A stretch of 64,000 bases of DNA from Megachile rotundata (GCF_050947335.1 NW_027473341.1:1116001-1180000); one strand, 5' to 3'; positions 1 through 14,211 are shown, counted from the stretch's first letter. Notes: generated from the letters alone by a model not told the origin. A program made the numbers and translations.

Positions 1-62
1 AATCATACAATCACAATCATACAATCACAATCATACAATCACAATCATACAATCACAATCAG

Positions 63-202
63 ACATTCAAAATCATGCAATCACAATCATACAATCACAA
101 TCATGCAATCACAATCATACAATCATAATCATGCAATCACAATCATACAATCACAATCGTACAATCACAATCGTACAATCACAATCGCACAACCACAATC
201 AG
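63..202. repeat. Punctuation block, family 1 (type copy)
   Basis: Ten consecutive variant units: acattcaaaatcat, gcaatcacaatcat, canonical, gcaatc, acaatcataatcat, gcaatc, two acaatcacaatcgt, acaatcacaatcgc, acaaccacaatcag. The preceding unit ends in cag. Other family-1 copies begin at 1,420, 2,273, 4,217, 7,586 (truncated), 8,090, 8,943, 10,859, 26,618, 59,826 and 61,309. Each gcaatc unit creates the string catgcaatc, which supplies most of the ATG triplets on the + strand. Confidence 0.93.
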
Positions 203-371
203 ACAATCACAATCATACAATCACAATCATACAATCACAATCATACAATCACAATCATACAATCACAATCATACAATCACAAAAATACAATCATAATCAT
301 ACAATCACAATCATACAATCGCAATCATACAATCACAATCATACAATCATAATCATGCAATCACAATCATA

Positions 372-377
372 CGATCG
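372..377. other. CGATCG palindrome in acgatcgcaatcat unit (26 copies)
   Basis: The unit contains the 6-bp palindrome CGATCG (PvuI recognition sequence) with two CpG dinucleotides. Starts: 372, 2582, 5099, 5882, 9252, 11727, 15415, 19952, 21838, 24913, 26969, 27528, 31146, 33661, 35519, 36943, 39458, 41316, 47423, 49281, 53778, 55608, 57982, 61170, 61646, 62219. I saw no CGATCG in any other unit type, so it is a natural ruler for the higher-order repeats. Confidence 0.9.
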
Positions 378-454
378 CAATCATACAATCACAATCATAC
401 CATTACAATCATACAATCACAATCATACAATCATAATCATACAATTACAATCAT

Positions 455-467
455 ACATCACAATCAT
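455..467. repeat. 13-bp short unit acatcacaatcat (type copy)
   Basis: One A is missing from the canonical unit, so each copy moves the 14-bp register back by one base. It usually stands in the string acaataatcat-acaattacaatcat-short unit (here entered from acaatcataatcat) and is followed by gcaatcat and ccaaat units. Further examples start at 1,728, 2,665, 3,686, near 4,637, 5,184, 5,965, 6,217 and 7,223, with 13 per 5,797-bp period later on. A minority (near 13,669, 17,884, 18,386, 29,371) follow canonical units instead. Confidence 0.93.
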
Positions 468-705
468 ACAATCACAATCATACAATCGCAATCATACAAT
501 TACAATCTCCCAAATACAATCTCCCAAATACAATCATACAATCACAATCATACAATCACAATCATACAATCACAATCATACAATCACAATCATACAATCA
601 CAATCATACTATCACAATCATACAATCACAATCATACAATCACAATCATACAATCACAATCATACAATCACAATCATACAATCACAATCATACAATCACA
701 ATCAT

Positions 706-859
706 ACATTCAAAATCATGCAATCACAATCATACAATCACAATCATGCAATCACAATCATACAATTATAATCATACAATCACAATCATTCAATCACAAT
801 CGTACAATCACAATCGTACAATCTCAATCGCACAACCACAATCACACAATCACACTCAT
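706..859. repeat. Punctuation block, family 2 (type copy)
   Basis: Starts with acattcaaaatcat after a cat-ending unit. It continues with gcaatc units, then acaattataatcat, a tcaatcacaatcgt unit, cgt, acaatctcaatcgc, acaaccacaatcac and acaatcacactcat. Copies begin at 2,902, 6,467, 9,572, 25,233, 58,567, 60,246 and 63,000. The same family always precedes the variable canonical run described separately, except at 63,000 where the run is interrupted. Confidence 0.92.
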
Positions 860-943
860 ACAATCACAATCATACAATCACAATCATACAATCACAATCA
901 TACAATCGCAATCATACAATTACAATATCCCAAATACAATCAT

Positions 944-1181
944 ACAATCACAATCATACAATCACAATCATACAATCACAATCATACAATCACAATCATA
1001 CAATCACAATCATACAATCACAATCATACAATCACAATCATACAATCACAATCATACAATCACAATCATACAATCACAATCATACAATCACAATCATACA
1101 ATCACAATCATACAATCACAATCATACAATCACAATCATACAATCACAATCATACAATCACAATCATACAATCACAATCAT
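944..1181. repeat. Variable canonical run, allele of 17 units
   Basis: Pure canonical 14-mers between the atatcccaaat cassette after family-2 punctuation and the first acaatcacagtcat unit. The length is 238 bp, exactly 17 units, followed by two cagtcat units. Confidence 0.93.
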
Positions 1182-2040
1182 ACAATCACAGTCATACAAT
1201 CACAGTCATACAATCACAATCATACTATCACAATCATACAATCACAATCGTACAATCACAATCGTACATTCACAATCATACAATCACAATCATACAATCA
1301 CAATCATACAATCACAATCATACAATCACAATCATACAATCACAATCATACAATCACAATCATACAATCACAATCATACAATCACAATCATACAATCACA
1401 ATCATACAATCACAATCAGACATTCAAAATCATGCAATCACAATCATACAATCACAATCATGCAATCACAATCATACAATCATAATCATGCAATCACAAT
1501 CATACAATCACAATCGTACAATCACAATCGTACAATCACAATCGCACAACCACAATCAGACAATCACAATCATACAATCACAATCATACAATCACAATCA
1601 TACAATCACAATCATACAATCACAATCATACAATCACAATCATACAATCACAATCATACAATCACAATCATACAATCACAATCATACAATCACAAAAATA
1701 CAATCATAATCATACAATTACAATCATACATCACAATCATACAATCACAATCATACAATCGCAATCATACAATTACAATATCCCAAATACAATCTCCCAA
1801 ATAAAATCATACAATCACAATATCCCAAATACAATATCCCAAATACAATCTCCCAAATACAATCATACAATTACAATATCCCAAATACAATCTCCCAAAT
1901 ACAATGATACAATCACAATCATACAATCACAATCATACAATCCCAATCATACAATCACAATCATACAATCGCATTCATACAATCGCAATCATACAATCAC
2001 AATCATACAATCGCAATCATACAATTACAATCTCCCAAAT

Positions 2041-2096
2041 ACAATCTCGCAAATACAATCACCCAAATACAATCTCGCAAATACAATCACCCAAAT
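2041..2096. repeat. CTCGCAAAT cassette, copy 1
   Basis: A 28-bp pair, acaatctcgcaaat plus acaatcacccaaat, repeated twice in tandem (56 bp). The ctcgc form adds a CpG. The doubled structure is kept in all seven copies, so the tandem doubling predates their spread. Confidence 0.92.
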
Positions 2097-3139
2097 ACAA
2101 TCATACAATCACAATCATACAATCATAATCATACAATCACAATCATACAATCACAATCATACAATCACAATCATACTATCACAATCATACAATCACAATC
2201 ATACAATCACAATCATACAATCACAATCATACAATCACAATCATACAATCACAATCATACAATCACAATCAGACATTCAAAATCATGCAATCACAATCAT
2301 ACAATCACAATCATGCAATCACAATCATACAATCATAATCATGCAATCACAATCATACAATCACAATCGTACAATCACAATCGTACAATCACAATCGCAC
2401 AACCACAATCAGACAATCACAATCATACAATCACAATCATACAATCACAATCATACAATCACAATCATACAATCACAATCATACAATCACAAAAATACAA
2501 TCATAATCATACAATCACAATCATACAATCGCAATCATACAATCACAATCATACAATCATAATCATGCAATCACAATCATACGATCGCAATCATACAATC
2601 ACAATCATACCATTACAATCATACAATCACAATCATACAATCATAATCATACAATTACAATCATACATCACAATCATACAATCACAATCATACAATCGCA
2701 ATCATACAATTACAATCTCCCAAATACAATCTCCCAAATACAATCATACAATCACAATCATACAATCACAATCATACAATCACAATCATACAATCACAAT
2801 CATACAATCACAATCATACTATCACAATCATACAATCACAATCATACAATCACAATCATACAATCACAATCATACAATCACAATCATACAATCACAATCA
2901 TACATTCAAAATCATGCAATCACAATCATACAATCACAATCATGCAATCACAATCATACAATTATAATCATACAATCACAATCATTCAATCACAATCGTA
3001 CAATCACAATCGTACAATCTCAATCGCACAACCACAATCACACAATCACACTCATACAATCACAATCATACAATCACAATCATACAATCACAATCATACA
3101 ATCGCAATCATACAATTACAATATCCCAAATACAATCAT

Positions 3140-3363
3140 ACAATCACAATCATACAATCACAATCATACAATCACAATCATACAATCACAATCATACAAT
3201 CACAATCATACAATCACAATCATACAATCACAATCATACAATCACAATCATACAATCACAATCATACAATCACAATCATACAATCACAATCATACAATCA
3301 CAATCATACAATCACAATCATACAATCACAATCATACAATCACAATCATACAATCACAATCAT
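3140..3363. repeat. Variable canonical run, allele of 16 units
   Basis: Same junction as 944-1,181. It is 224 bp, 16 units, followed by two cagtcat units. Confidence 0.93.
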
Positions 3364-3998
3364 ACAATCACAGTCATACAATCACAGTCATACAATCACA
3401 ATCATACTATCACAATCATACAATCACAATCGTACAATCACAATCGTACATTCACAATCATACAATCACAATCATACAATCACAATCATACAATCACAAT
3501 CATACAATCACAATCATACAATCACAATCATACAATCACAATCATACAATCACAATCATACAATCACAATCATACAATCACAATCATACAATCACATTCA
3601 TACAATCGCAAGCATACAATCACAATCATACAATCTCAATCATACACTCACAATCATACAATCATAATCATACAATTACAATCATACATCACAATCATAC
3701 AATCACAATCATACAATCGCAATCATACAATTACAATATCCCAAATACAATCTCCCAAATAAAATCATACAATCACAATATCCCAAATACAATATCCCAA
3801 ATACAATCTCCCAAATACAATCATACAATTACAATATCCCAAATACAATCTCCCAAATACAATCATACAATCACAATCATACAATCACAATCATACAATC
3901 ACAATCATACAATCACAATCATACAATCGCATTCATACAATCGCAATCATACAATCACAATCATACAATCGCAATCATACAATTACAATCTCCCAAAT

Positions 3999-4054
3999 AC
4001 AATCTCGCAAATACAATCACCCAAATACAATCTCGCAAATACAATCACCCAAAT
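3999..4054. repeat. CTCGCAAAT cassette, copy 2
   Basis: Same 2 x 28-bp cassette, with two more ccaaat-bearing units upstream as in copy 1. It precedes family-1 punctuation by about 160 bp. Confidence 0.92.
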
Positions 4055-4553
4055 ACAATCATACAATCACAATCATACAATCATAATCATACAATCACAA
4101 TCATACAATCACAATCATACAATCACAATCATACTATCACAATCATACAATCACAATCATACAATCACAATCATACAATCACAATCATACAATCACAATC
4201 ATACAATCACAATCAGACATTCAAAATCATGCAATCACAATCATACAATCACAATCATGCAATCACAATCATACAATCATTATCATGCAATCACAATCAT
4301 ACAATCACAATCGTACAATCACAATCGTACAATCACAATCGCACAACCACAATCAGACAATCACAATCATAAAATCACAATCATACAATCACAATCATAC
4401 AATCACAATCATACAATCACAATCATACAATCACAATCATACAATCACAATCATACAATCACAAAAATACAATCATAATCATACAATCACAATCATACAA
4501 TCGCAATCATACAATCACAATCATACAATCATAATCATGCAATCACAATCATA

Positions 4554-4564
4554 CGATTGCAATC
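4554..4564. other. Decayed CGATCG unit, copy 1 (CGATTG)
   Basis: C-to-T at the second CpG of the acgatcgcaatcat unit. The change creates a 10-bp perfect palindrome, gattgcaatc, at 4,555-4,564. Confidence 0.9.
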
Positions 4565-4761
4565 ATACAATCACAATCATACCATTACAATCATACAATC
4601 ACAATCATACAATCATAATCATACAATTACAATCATACATCACAATCATACAATCACAATCATACAATCGCAATCATACAATTACAATCTCCCAAATACA
4701 ATCTCCCAAATACAATCACCCAAATACAATCATACAATCACAATCATACAATCATAATCAT

Positions 4762-4900
4762 ACATTCAAAATCATGCAATCACAATCATACAATCACAAT
4801 CATGCAATCACAATCATACAATCATAATCATGCAATCACAATCATACAATCACAATCGTACAATCACAATCGTACAATCACAATCGTACAACCACAATCA
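4762..4900. repeat. Punctuation block, family 1b (type copy)
   Basis: Like family 1 but entered from an acaatcataatcat unit and ending cgt-acaaccacaatcag instead of cgc. Copies begin at 11,404, 15,106, 21,473, 27,177, 30,795, 35,168, 36,592, 40,951, 48,958 and 61,854. Seven of them (15,106, 21,473, 30,795, 35,168, 36,592, 40,951, 48,958) share an acagtcacaatcgt substitution; four (4,762, 11,404, 27,177, 61,854) do not, which splits the family into two lineages. Confidence 0.9.
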
Positions 4901-5796
4901 GACAATCACAATCATACAATCACAATCATACAATCACAATCATACAATCACAATCATACAATCACAATCATACAATCACAATCATACAATCACAATCATA
5001 CAATCACAAAAATACAATCATAATCATACAATCACAATCATACAATCGCAATCATACAATCACAATCATACAATCATAATCATGCAATCACAATCATACG
5101 ATCGCAATCATACAATCACAATCATACCATCACAATCATACAATCACAATCATACAATCATACTCATACAATTACAATCATACATCACAATCAAACAATC
5201 ACAATCATACAATCGCAATCATACAATCACAATCATACAATCGCAATCATACAATTACAATCTCCCAAATACAATCTCCCAAATACAATCTCCCAGATAC
5301 AATCATACAATCACAATCATGCAATCACAATCATACAGTCAGAATCATACAATCACAATCATTCAATAACAATCGTACAATCACAATCGTACAATCACAA
5401 TCGCACAACCACAATCAGACAATCACACTCATACAATCACAATCATACAATCACAATCATACTTTCACAATCATACAATCACAATCATACAATCACAATC
5501 ATACAATCACAATCATACAATCACAATCATACAATCACAATCATACAATCACAATCATACAATCACAATCATACAATCGCAATTATACAATCGCAATCAT
5601 ACAATCACAATCATACAATCTCAATCATACAATCACAATCATACAACCACAAACAGACAATCACAATCATACAATCACAATCATACAATCACAATTATGC
5701 AATCACAATCATACAATCGCATTCATACAATCGCAATCATACAATCACAATCATACAATCACAATCATACAATCACAATCATAAAATCACAAAAAT

Positions 5797-5810
5797 ACAA
5801 ACTTAATCAT
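5797..5810. repeat. acaaacttaatcat marker unit (haplotype A)
   Basis: Diverged unit after acaatcacaaaaat. Haplotype A copies also start at 53,693, 55,523 and 57,897. All four are followed, about 260 bp on, by a single acatacacaatcat unit. Confidence 0.92.
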
Positions 5811-6704
5811 ACAATCACAATCATACAATCGCAATCGTACAATCACAATCATACAATCATAATCATACAATCACAATCATACGATCGCAATCATACAATC
5901 ACAATCATACCATCACAATCATACAATCACAATCATACAATCATAATCATACAATTACAATCATACATCACAATCATACAATCACAATCATACAATCGCA
6001 ATCATACAATTACAATATCCCAAATACAATCTCCCAAATACAATCATACAATCACAATCATACATACACAATCATACAATCACAATCATACAATCGCAAT
6101 CATACAATCGCAATCATACAATTACAATATTCCAAATACAATCTCCCAAATACAATCATAAAATCACAATCATACAATCACAATCATACAATCATAATCA
6201 TACAATTACAATCATACATCACAATCATACAATCGCAATCATACAATCACAATCATACAATCGCAATCATACAATTACAATCTCCCAAATACAATCTCCC
6301 AAATACAATCATACAATCACAATCATACAATCACAATCATACAATCACAATCATACAATCACAATCATACAATCACAATCATACAATCACAATCATACTA
6401 TCACAATCATACAATCACAATCATACAATCACAATCATACAATCACAATCATACAATCACAATCATACATTCAAAATCATGCAATCACAATCATACAATC
6501 ACAATCATGCAATCACAATCATACAATTATAATCATACAATCACAATCATTCAATCACAATCGTACAATCACAATCGTACAATCTCAATCGCACAACCGC
6601 AATCACACAATCACACTCATACAATCACAATCATACAATCACAATCATACAATCACAATCATACAATCGCAATCATACAATTACAATATCCCAAATACAA
6701 TCAT

Positions 6705-6928
6705 ACAATCACAATCATACAATCACAATCATACAATCACAATCATACAATCACAATCATACAATCACAATCATACAATCACAATCATACAATCACAATC
6801 ATACAATCACAATCATACAATCACAATCATACAATCACAATCATACAATCACAATCATACAATCACAATCATACAATCACAATCATACAATCACAATCAT
6901 ACAATCACAATCATACAATCACAATCAT
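6705..6928. repeat. Variable canonical run, allele of 16 units, one cagtcat
   Basis: Same junction, 224 bp, 16 units. Only one cagtcat unit follows, and the later cgtac pair is reduced to one. Confidence 0.92.
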
Positions 6929-7455
6929 ACAATCACAGTCATACAATCACAATCATACTATCACAATCATACAATCACAATCATACAATCACAATCGTAC
7001 ATTCACAATCATACAATCACAATCATACAATCACAATCATACAATCACAATCATACAATCACAATCATACAATCACAATCATACAATCACAATCATACAA
7101 TCACAATCATACAATCACAATCATACAATCACATTCATACAATCGCAAGCATACAATCACAATCATACAATCTCAATCATACACTCACAATCATACAATC
7201 ATAATCATACAATTACAATCATACATCACAATCATACAATCACAATCATACAATCGCAATCATACAATTACAATATCCCAAATACAATCTCCCAAATAAA
7301 ATCATACAATCACAATATCCCAAATACAATATCCCAAATACAATCTCCCAAATACAATCATACAATTACAATATCCCAAATACAATCTCCCAAATACAAT
7401 GATACAATCACAATCATACAATCACAATCATACAATCCCAATCATACAATCACAA

Positions 7456-7684
7456 TCATACAATCACAATCATACTATCACAATCATACAATCACAATCA
7501 TACAATCACAATCATACAATCACAATCATACAATCACAATCATACAATCACAATCATACAATCACAATCATACAATCAGAATCAGACATTCAAAATCATG
7601 CAATCACAATCATACAATCACAATCATGCAATCACAATCATACAATCATAATCATGCAATCACAATCATACAATCACAATCGTA
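7456..7684. repeat. Truncated punctuation block at a junction
   Basis: A short stretch joining two large duplicated blocks. It contains a family-1 punctuation block at 7,586 that is cut short: after one acaatcacaatcgt unit it returns directly to canonical units, without the usual second cgt unit, cgc unit and acaaccacaatcag. The unit before it, acaatcagaatcag, carries two substitutions seen together nowhere else that I noticed. I read this as a recombination joint, by inference from the mismatched flanks. Confidence 0.7.
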
Positions 7685-8710
7685 CAATCACAATCATACA
7701 ATCACAATCATACAATCACAATCATACAATCACAATCATACAATCACAATCATACAATCACAATCATACAATCACAATCATACAATCACAATCATACAAT
7801 CACAATCATACAATCACAATCATACAATCACAATCATACAATCACAGTCATACAATCACAGTCATACAATCACAATCATACTATCACAATCATACAATCA
7901 CAATCGTACAATCACAATCGTACATTCACAATCATACAATCACAATCATACAATCACAATCATACAATCACAATCATACAATCACAATCATACAATCACA
8001 ATCATACAATCACAATCATACAATCACAATCATACAATCACAATCATACAATCACAATCATACAATCACAATCATACAATCACAATCAGACATTCAAAAT
8101 CATGCAATCACAATCATACAATCACAATCATGCAATCACAATCATACAATCATAATCATGCAATCACAATCATACAATCACAATCGTACAATCACAATCG
8201 TACAATCACAATCGCACAACCACAATCAGACAATCACAATCATACAATCACAATCATACAATCACAATCATACAATCACAATCATACAATCACAATCATA
8301 CAATCACAATCATACAATCACAATCATACAATCACAATCATACAATCACAATCATACAATCACAAAAATACAATCATAATCATACAATTACAATCATACA
8401 TCACAATCATACAATCACAATCATACAATCGCAATCATACAATTACAATATCCCAAATACAATCTCCCAAATAAAATCATACAATCACAATATCCCAAAT
8501 ACAATATCCCAAATACAATCTCCCAAATACAATCATACAATTACAATATCCCAAATACAATCTCCCAAATACAATGATACAATCACAATCATACAATCAC
8601 AATCATACAATCCCAATCATACAATCACAATCATACAATCGCATTCATACAATCGCAATCATACAATCACAATCATACAATCGCAATCATACAATTACAA
8701 TCTCCCAAAT

Positions 8711-8766
8711 ACAATCTCGCAAATACAATCACCCAAATACAATCTCGCAAATACAATCACCCAAAT
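8711..8766. repeat. CTCGCAAAT cassette, copy 3
   Basis: Counterpart of 2,041 at shift 6,670. Confidence 0.92.
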
Positions 8767-9809
8767 ACAATCATACAATCACAATCATACAATCATAATC
8801 ATACAATCACAATCATACAATCACAATCATACAATCACAATCATACTATCACAATCATACAATCACAATCATACAATCACAATCATACAATCACAATCAT
8901 ACAATCACAATCATACAATCACAATCATACAATCACAATCAGACATTCAAAATCATGCAATCACAATCATACAATCACAATCATGCAATCACAATCATAC
9001 AATCATAATCATGCAATCACAATCATACAATCACAATCGTACAATCACAATCGTACAATCACAATCGCACAACCACAATCAGACAATCACAATCATACAA
9101 TCACAATCATACAATCACAATCATACAATCACAATCATACAATCACAATCATACAATCACAAAAATACAATCATAATCATACAATCACAATCATACAATC
9201 GCAATCATACAATCACAATCATACAATCATAATCATGCAATCACAATCATACGATCGCAATCATACAATCACAATCATACCATTACAATCATACAATCAC
9301 AATCATACAATCATAATCATACAATTACAATCATACATCACAATCATACAATCACAATCATACAATCGCAATCATACAATTACAATCTCCCAAATACAAT
9401 CTCCCAAATACAATCATACAATCACAATCATACAATCACAATCATACAATCACAATCATACAATCACAATCATACAATCACAATCATACTATCACAATCA
9501 TACAATCACAATCATACAATCACAATCATACAATCACAATCATACAATCACAATCATACAATCACAATCATACATTCAAAATCATGCAATCACAATCATA
9601 CAATCACAATCATGCAATCACAATCATACAATTATAATCATACAATCACAATCATTCAATCACAATCGTACAATCACAATCGTACAATCTCAATCGCACA
9701 ACCACAATCACACAATCACACTCATACAATCACAATCATACAATCACAATCATACAATCACAATCATACAATCGCAATCATACAATTACAATATCCCAAA
9801 TACAATCAT

Positions 9810-10019
9810 ACAATCACAATCATACAATCACAATCATACAATCACAATCATACAATCACAATCATACAATCACAATCATACAATCACAATCATACAATCA
9901 CAATCATACAATCACAATCATACAATCACAATCATACAATCACAATCATACAATCACAATCATACAATCACAATCATACAATCACAATCATACAATCACA
10001 ATCATACAATCACAATCAT
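9810..10019. repeat. Variable canonical run, allele of 15 units, three cagtcat
   Basis: Same junction, 210 bp, 15 units. Three cagtcat units follow (G at 10,029, 10,043 and 10,057), so the marker unit itself has been amplified. Confidence 0.92.
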
Positions 10020-10640
10020 ACAATCACAGTCATACAATCACAGTCATACAATCACAGTCATACAATCACAATCATACTATCACAATCGTACAATCACAAT
10101 CGTACAATCACAATCGTACATTCACAATCATACAATCACAATCATACAATCACAATCATACAATCACAATCATACAATCACAATCATACAATCACAATCA
10201 TACAATCACAATCATACAATCACAATCATACAATCACAATCATACAATCACATTCATACAATCGCAAGCATACAATCACAATCATACAATCTCAATCATA
10301 CACTCACAATCATACAATCATAATCATACAATTACAATCATACATCACAATCATACAATCACAATCATACAATCGCAATCATACAATTACAATATCCCAA
10401 ATACAATCTCCCAAATAAAATCATACAATCACAATATCCCAAATACAATATCCCAAATACAATCTCCCAAATACAATCATACAATTACAATATCCCAAAT
10501 ACAATCATACAATCACAATCATACAATCACAATCATACAATCACAATCATACAATCACAATCATACAATCGCATTCATACAATCGCAATCATACAATCAC
10601 AATCATACAATCGCAATCATACAATTACAATCTCCCAAAT

Positions 10641-10696
10641 ACAATCTCGCAAATACAATCACCCAAATACAATCTCGCAAATACAATCACCCAAAT
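10641..10696. repeat. CTCGCAAAT cassette, copy 4
   Basis: Counterpart of 3,999 at shift 6,642. Confidence 0.92.
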
Positions 10697-11195
10697 ACAA
10701 TCATACAATCACAATCATACAATCATAATCATACAATCACAATCATACAATCACAATCATACAATCACAATCATACTATCACAATCATACAATCACAATC
10801 ATACAATCACAATCATACAATCACAATCATACAATCACAATCATACAATCACAATCAGACATTCAAAATCATGCAATCACAATCATACAATCACAATCAT
10901 GCAATCACAATCATACAATCATAATCATGCAATCACAATCATACAATCACAATCGTACAATCACAATCGTACAATCACAATCGCACAACCACAATCAGAC
11001 AATCACAATCATACAATCACAATCATACAATCACAATCATACAATCACAATCATACAATCACAATCATACAATCACAATCATACAATCACAATCATACAA
11101 TCACAAAAATACAATCATAATCATACAATCACAATCATACAATCGCAATCATACAATCACAATCATACAATCATAATCATGCAATCACAATCATA

Positions 11196-11206
11196 CGATT
11201 GCAATC
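11196..11206. other. Decayed CGATCG unit, copy 2 (CGATTG)
   Basis: Same change at shift 6,642 from 4,554. The third member of this paralogue set, at 61,646, and its relative at 26,969 keep CGATCG. Confidence 0.9.
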
Positions 11207-14200
11207 ATACAATCACAATCATACCATTACAATCATACAATCACAATCATACAATCATAATCATACAATTACAATCATACATCACAATCATACAATCACA
11301 ATCATACAATCGCAATCATACAATTACAATCTCCCAAATACAATCTCCCAAATACAATCACCCAAATACAATCATACAATCACAATCATACAATCATAAT
11401 CATACATTCAAAATCATGCAATCACAATCATACAATCACAATCATGCAATCACAATCATACAATCATAATCATGCAATCACAATCATACAATCACAATCG
11501 TACAATCACAATCGTACAATCACAATCGTACAACCACAATCAGACAATCACAATCATACAATCACAATCATACAATCACAATCATACAATCACAATCATA
11601 CAATCACAATCATACAATCACAATCATACAATCACAAAAATACAATCATAATCATACAATCACAATCATACAATCGCAATCATACAATCACAATCATACA
11701 ATCATAATCATGCAATCACAATCATACGATCGCAATCATACAATCACAATCATACCATCACAATCATACAATCACAATCATACAATCATACTCATACAAT
11801 TACAATCATACATCACAATCAAACAATCACAATCATACAATCGCAATCATACAATCACAATCATACAATCGCAATCATACAATTACAATCTCCCAAATAC
11901 AATCTCCCAAATACAATCTCCCAGATACAATCATACAATCACAATCATGCAATCACAATCATACAGTCAGAATCATACAATCACAATCATTCAATAACAA
12001 TCGTACAATCACAATCGTACAATCACAATCGCACAACCACAATCAGACAATCACACTCATACAATCACAATCATACAATCACAATCATACAATCACAATC
12101 ATACCATCACAATCATACTTTCACAATCATACAATCACAATCATACAATCACAATCATACAATCACAGTCATACAATCACAATCATACAATCACAATCAT
12201 ACTATCACAATCATACAATCACAATCATACCATCACAATCATACAATCACAATCATACAATCATAATCATACAATCACAATCATACAATCACAATCATAC
12301 AATCACAATCATACAATCACAATCATACAATCGCAAGCATACAATCACAATCATACAATCTCAATCATACAATCACAATCATACAATCATAATCATACAA
12401 TTACAGTCATACATCACAATCATACAATCACAATCATACTATCACAATCATACAATCACAATCATTCAATCACAATCATACAATCACAATCATACAATCA
12501 CAGTCATACAATCACAATCATACAATCACAATCATACAATCATAATCATACAATCACAATCATACAATCACAATCATACAATCACAATCATACAATCACA
12601 GTCATACAATCACAATCATACAATCACAATCATACAATCATAATCATACAATCACAATCATACAATCACAATCATACAATCACAATCATACAATCACAAT
12701 CATACAATCGCAAGCATACAATCACAATCATACAATCTCAATCATACAATCACAATCATACAATCACAATCATACTATCACAATCATACAATCACAATCA
12801 TTCAGTCACAATCATACAATCACAATCATACAATCACAATCATACAATCGCAATCATACAATTACAATCTCCCAAATACAATCTCCCAACTACAATCTCC
12901 CAAATACAATCATACAATCACAATCATACAATCACAATCATACAATCACAATCATACAATCACAATCATACAATCACAATCATACAATCACAATCATACA
13001 ATCACAATCATACAATCACAATCATACAATCGCAATCATACAATCACCTTCATACAATCACAATCATACAATCGCAATCATACAATCACAATCATACAAT
13101 CTCAATCATACAATCACAATCATACAATCATAATCATACAATTACAATCATACATCACAATCATACAATCACAATCATACAATCGCAATCATACAATCAC
13201 AATCATACAATCGCAATCATACAATCACAATCATACAATCTCAATCATACAATTACAATCATAGAATCATAATCATACAATTACAACCATACATCACAAT
13301 CATACAATCACAATCATACAATCGCAATCATACAATCACAATCATACAATCGCAATCATACAATTACAATCTCCCAAATACAATCTCCCAAATACAATCA
13401 TACAATCACAATCATACAATCACAATCATACAATCATAATCATACAATCACAATCATACTTTCACAATCATACAATCACAATCATACAATCACAATCATA
13501 CAATCACAATCATACAATCACAATCATACAATCACAATCATACAATCGCAATTATACAATCGCAATCATACAATCACAATCATACAATCTCAACCATACA
13601 ATCACAATCATACAACCACAAACAGACAATCACAATCATACAATCACAATCATACAATCACAATCATACATCACAATCATACAATCACAATCATACAATC
13701 GCAATCATACAATTACAATATCCCAAATACAATCTCCCAAATACAATCATACAATCACAATCATACATACACAATCATACAATCACAATCATACATACAC
13801 AATCATACAATCACAATCATACAATCGCAATCATACAATCGCAATCATACAATTACAATATCCCAAATACAATCTCCCAAATACAATCATACAATCACAA
13901 TCATACAATCACAATCATACAATCATAATCATACAATTACAATCATACATCACAATCATACAATCACAATCATACAATCGCAATCATACAATCACAATCA
14001 TACAATCGCAATCATACAATTACAATCTCCCAAATACAATCTCCCAAATACAATCTCCCAAATACAATCATACAATCACAATCATACAATCACAATCATA
14101 CAATCACAATCATACAATCACAATCATACAATCACAATCATACTATCACAATCATACAATCACAATCATACAATCACAATCATACAATCACAATCATACA

Positions 14201-14211
14201 ATCACAATCAT

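Larger units (their letters stand above)
1..1014. repeat. Leading mosaic block, paralogue of 2,211-3,200
   Basis: This stretch holds a family-1 punctuation block at 63, a CGATCG unit at 372, a 13-bp short unit at 455-467, a CCAAAT cassette near 510-530 and a family-2 punctuation block at 706. The same order recurs at 2,211 onward. The shift is 2,210 at position 103, 2,196 at 746 and 2,182 at 1,191, so the two copies differ by loss of two whole 14-bp units. The pair also matches 8,881 onward. Position 1 lies inside a canonical run, so the block continues to the left of the window. No gene is present. Confidence 0.88.
1015..5480. repeat. 4.5-kb higher-order repeat, copy A
   Basis: Matches 7,685-12,140 module for module. 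The shift is 6,670 from 1,191 to about 3,000, 6,642 at 4,285-4,830 and 6,628 at 5,369-5,401; each drop is a multiple of 14. Contents in order: canonical run, two acaatcacagtcat units, family-1 punctuation at 1,420, CTCGCAAAT cassette at 2,041, family-1 at 2,273, CGATCG at 2,582, family-2 at 2,902, second CTCGCAAAT cassette at 3,999, family-1 at 4,217, decayed CGATTG at 4,554, family-1b at 4,762, CGATCG at 5,099. The left edge is set where 7,681 has a cgtac variant that 1,011 lacks. The right edge is where the two copies part after the actttcacaatcat unit. Confidence 0.88.
5461..7455. repeat. 2-kb higher-order repeat, copy A (paralogue at 57.56 kb)
   Basis: Matches about 57,560-59,510 with shift 52,100 (5,697, 6,161 and 6,507 fall on 57,797, 58,261 and 58,607), ending with shift 52,058 at 7,399; the 42-bp change is three units. 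Its first 0.7 kb also matches 53,350-54,060 (shift 47,896). Contents: acaatcgcaattat near 5,575, an acaaccacaaacag unit near 5,643, gcattcat units, the acaaacttaatcat unit at 5,797, CGATCG at 5,882, one acatacacaatcat unit near 6,062, family-2 punctuation at 6,467 and a 16-unit canonical run at 6,705. A private substitution gives attccaaat at about 6,129, shared only with about 55,857. Confidence 0.85.
7685..12140. repeat. 4.5-kb higher-order repeat, copy B
   Basis: Second copy of 1,015-5,480. It carries family-1 punctuation at 8,090 and 8,943, CTCGCAAAT cassettes at 8,711 and 10,641, CGATCG at 9,252, family-2 punctuation at 9,572, a canonical run of 15 units (16 in copy A) followed by three cagtcat units (two in copy A), the decayed CGATTG at 11,196, family-1b at 11,404 and CGATCG at 11,727. 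After about 11,997 copy B has an extra 28 bp including an accatcacaatcat unit. The shared decayed CpG indicates that these two copies descend from one mutated ancestor. Confidence 0.88.

Noticed and set aside
4555..4564. gattgcaatc palindrome as a transcription-factor site
   Set aside because: It arises from a single CpG decay in two paralogues only and has no nearby gene; kept as a mutation marker.
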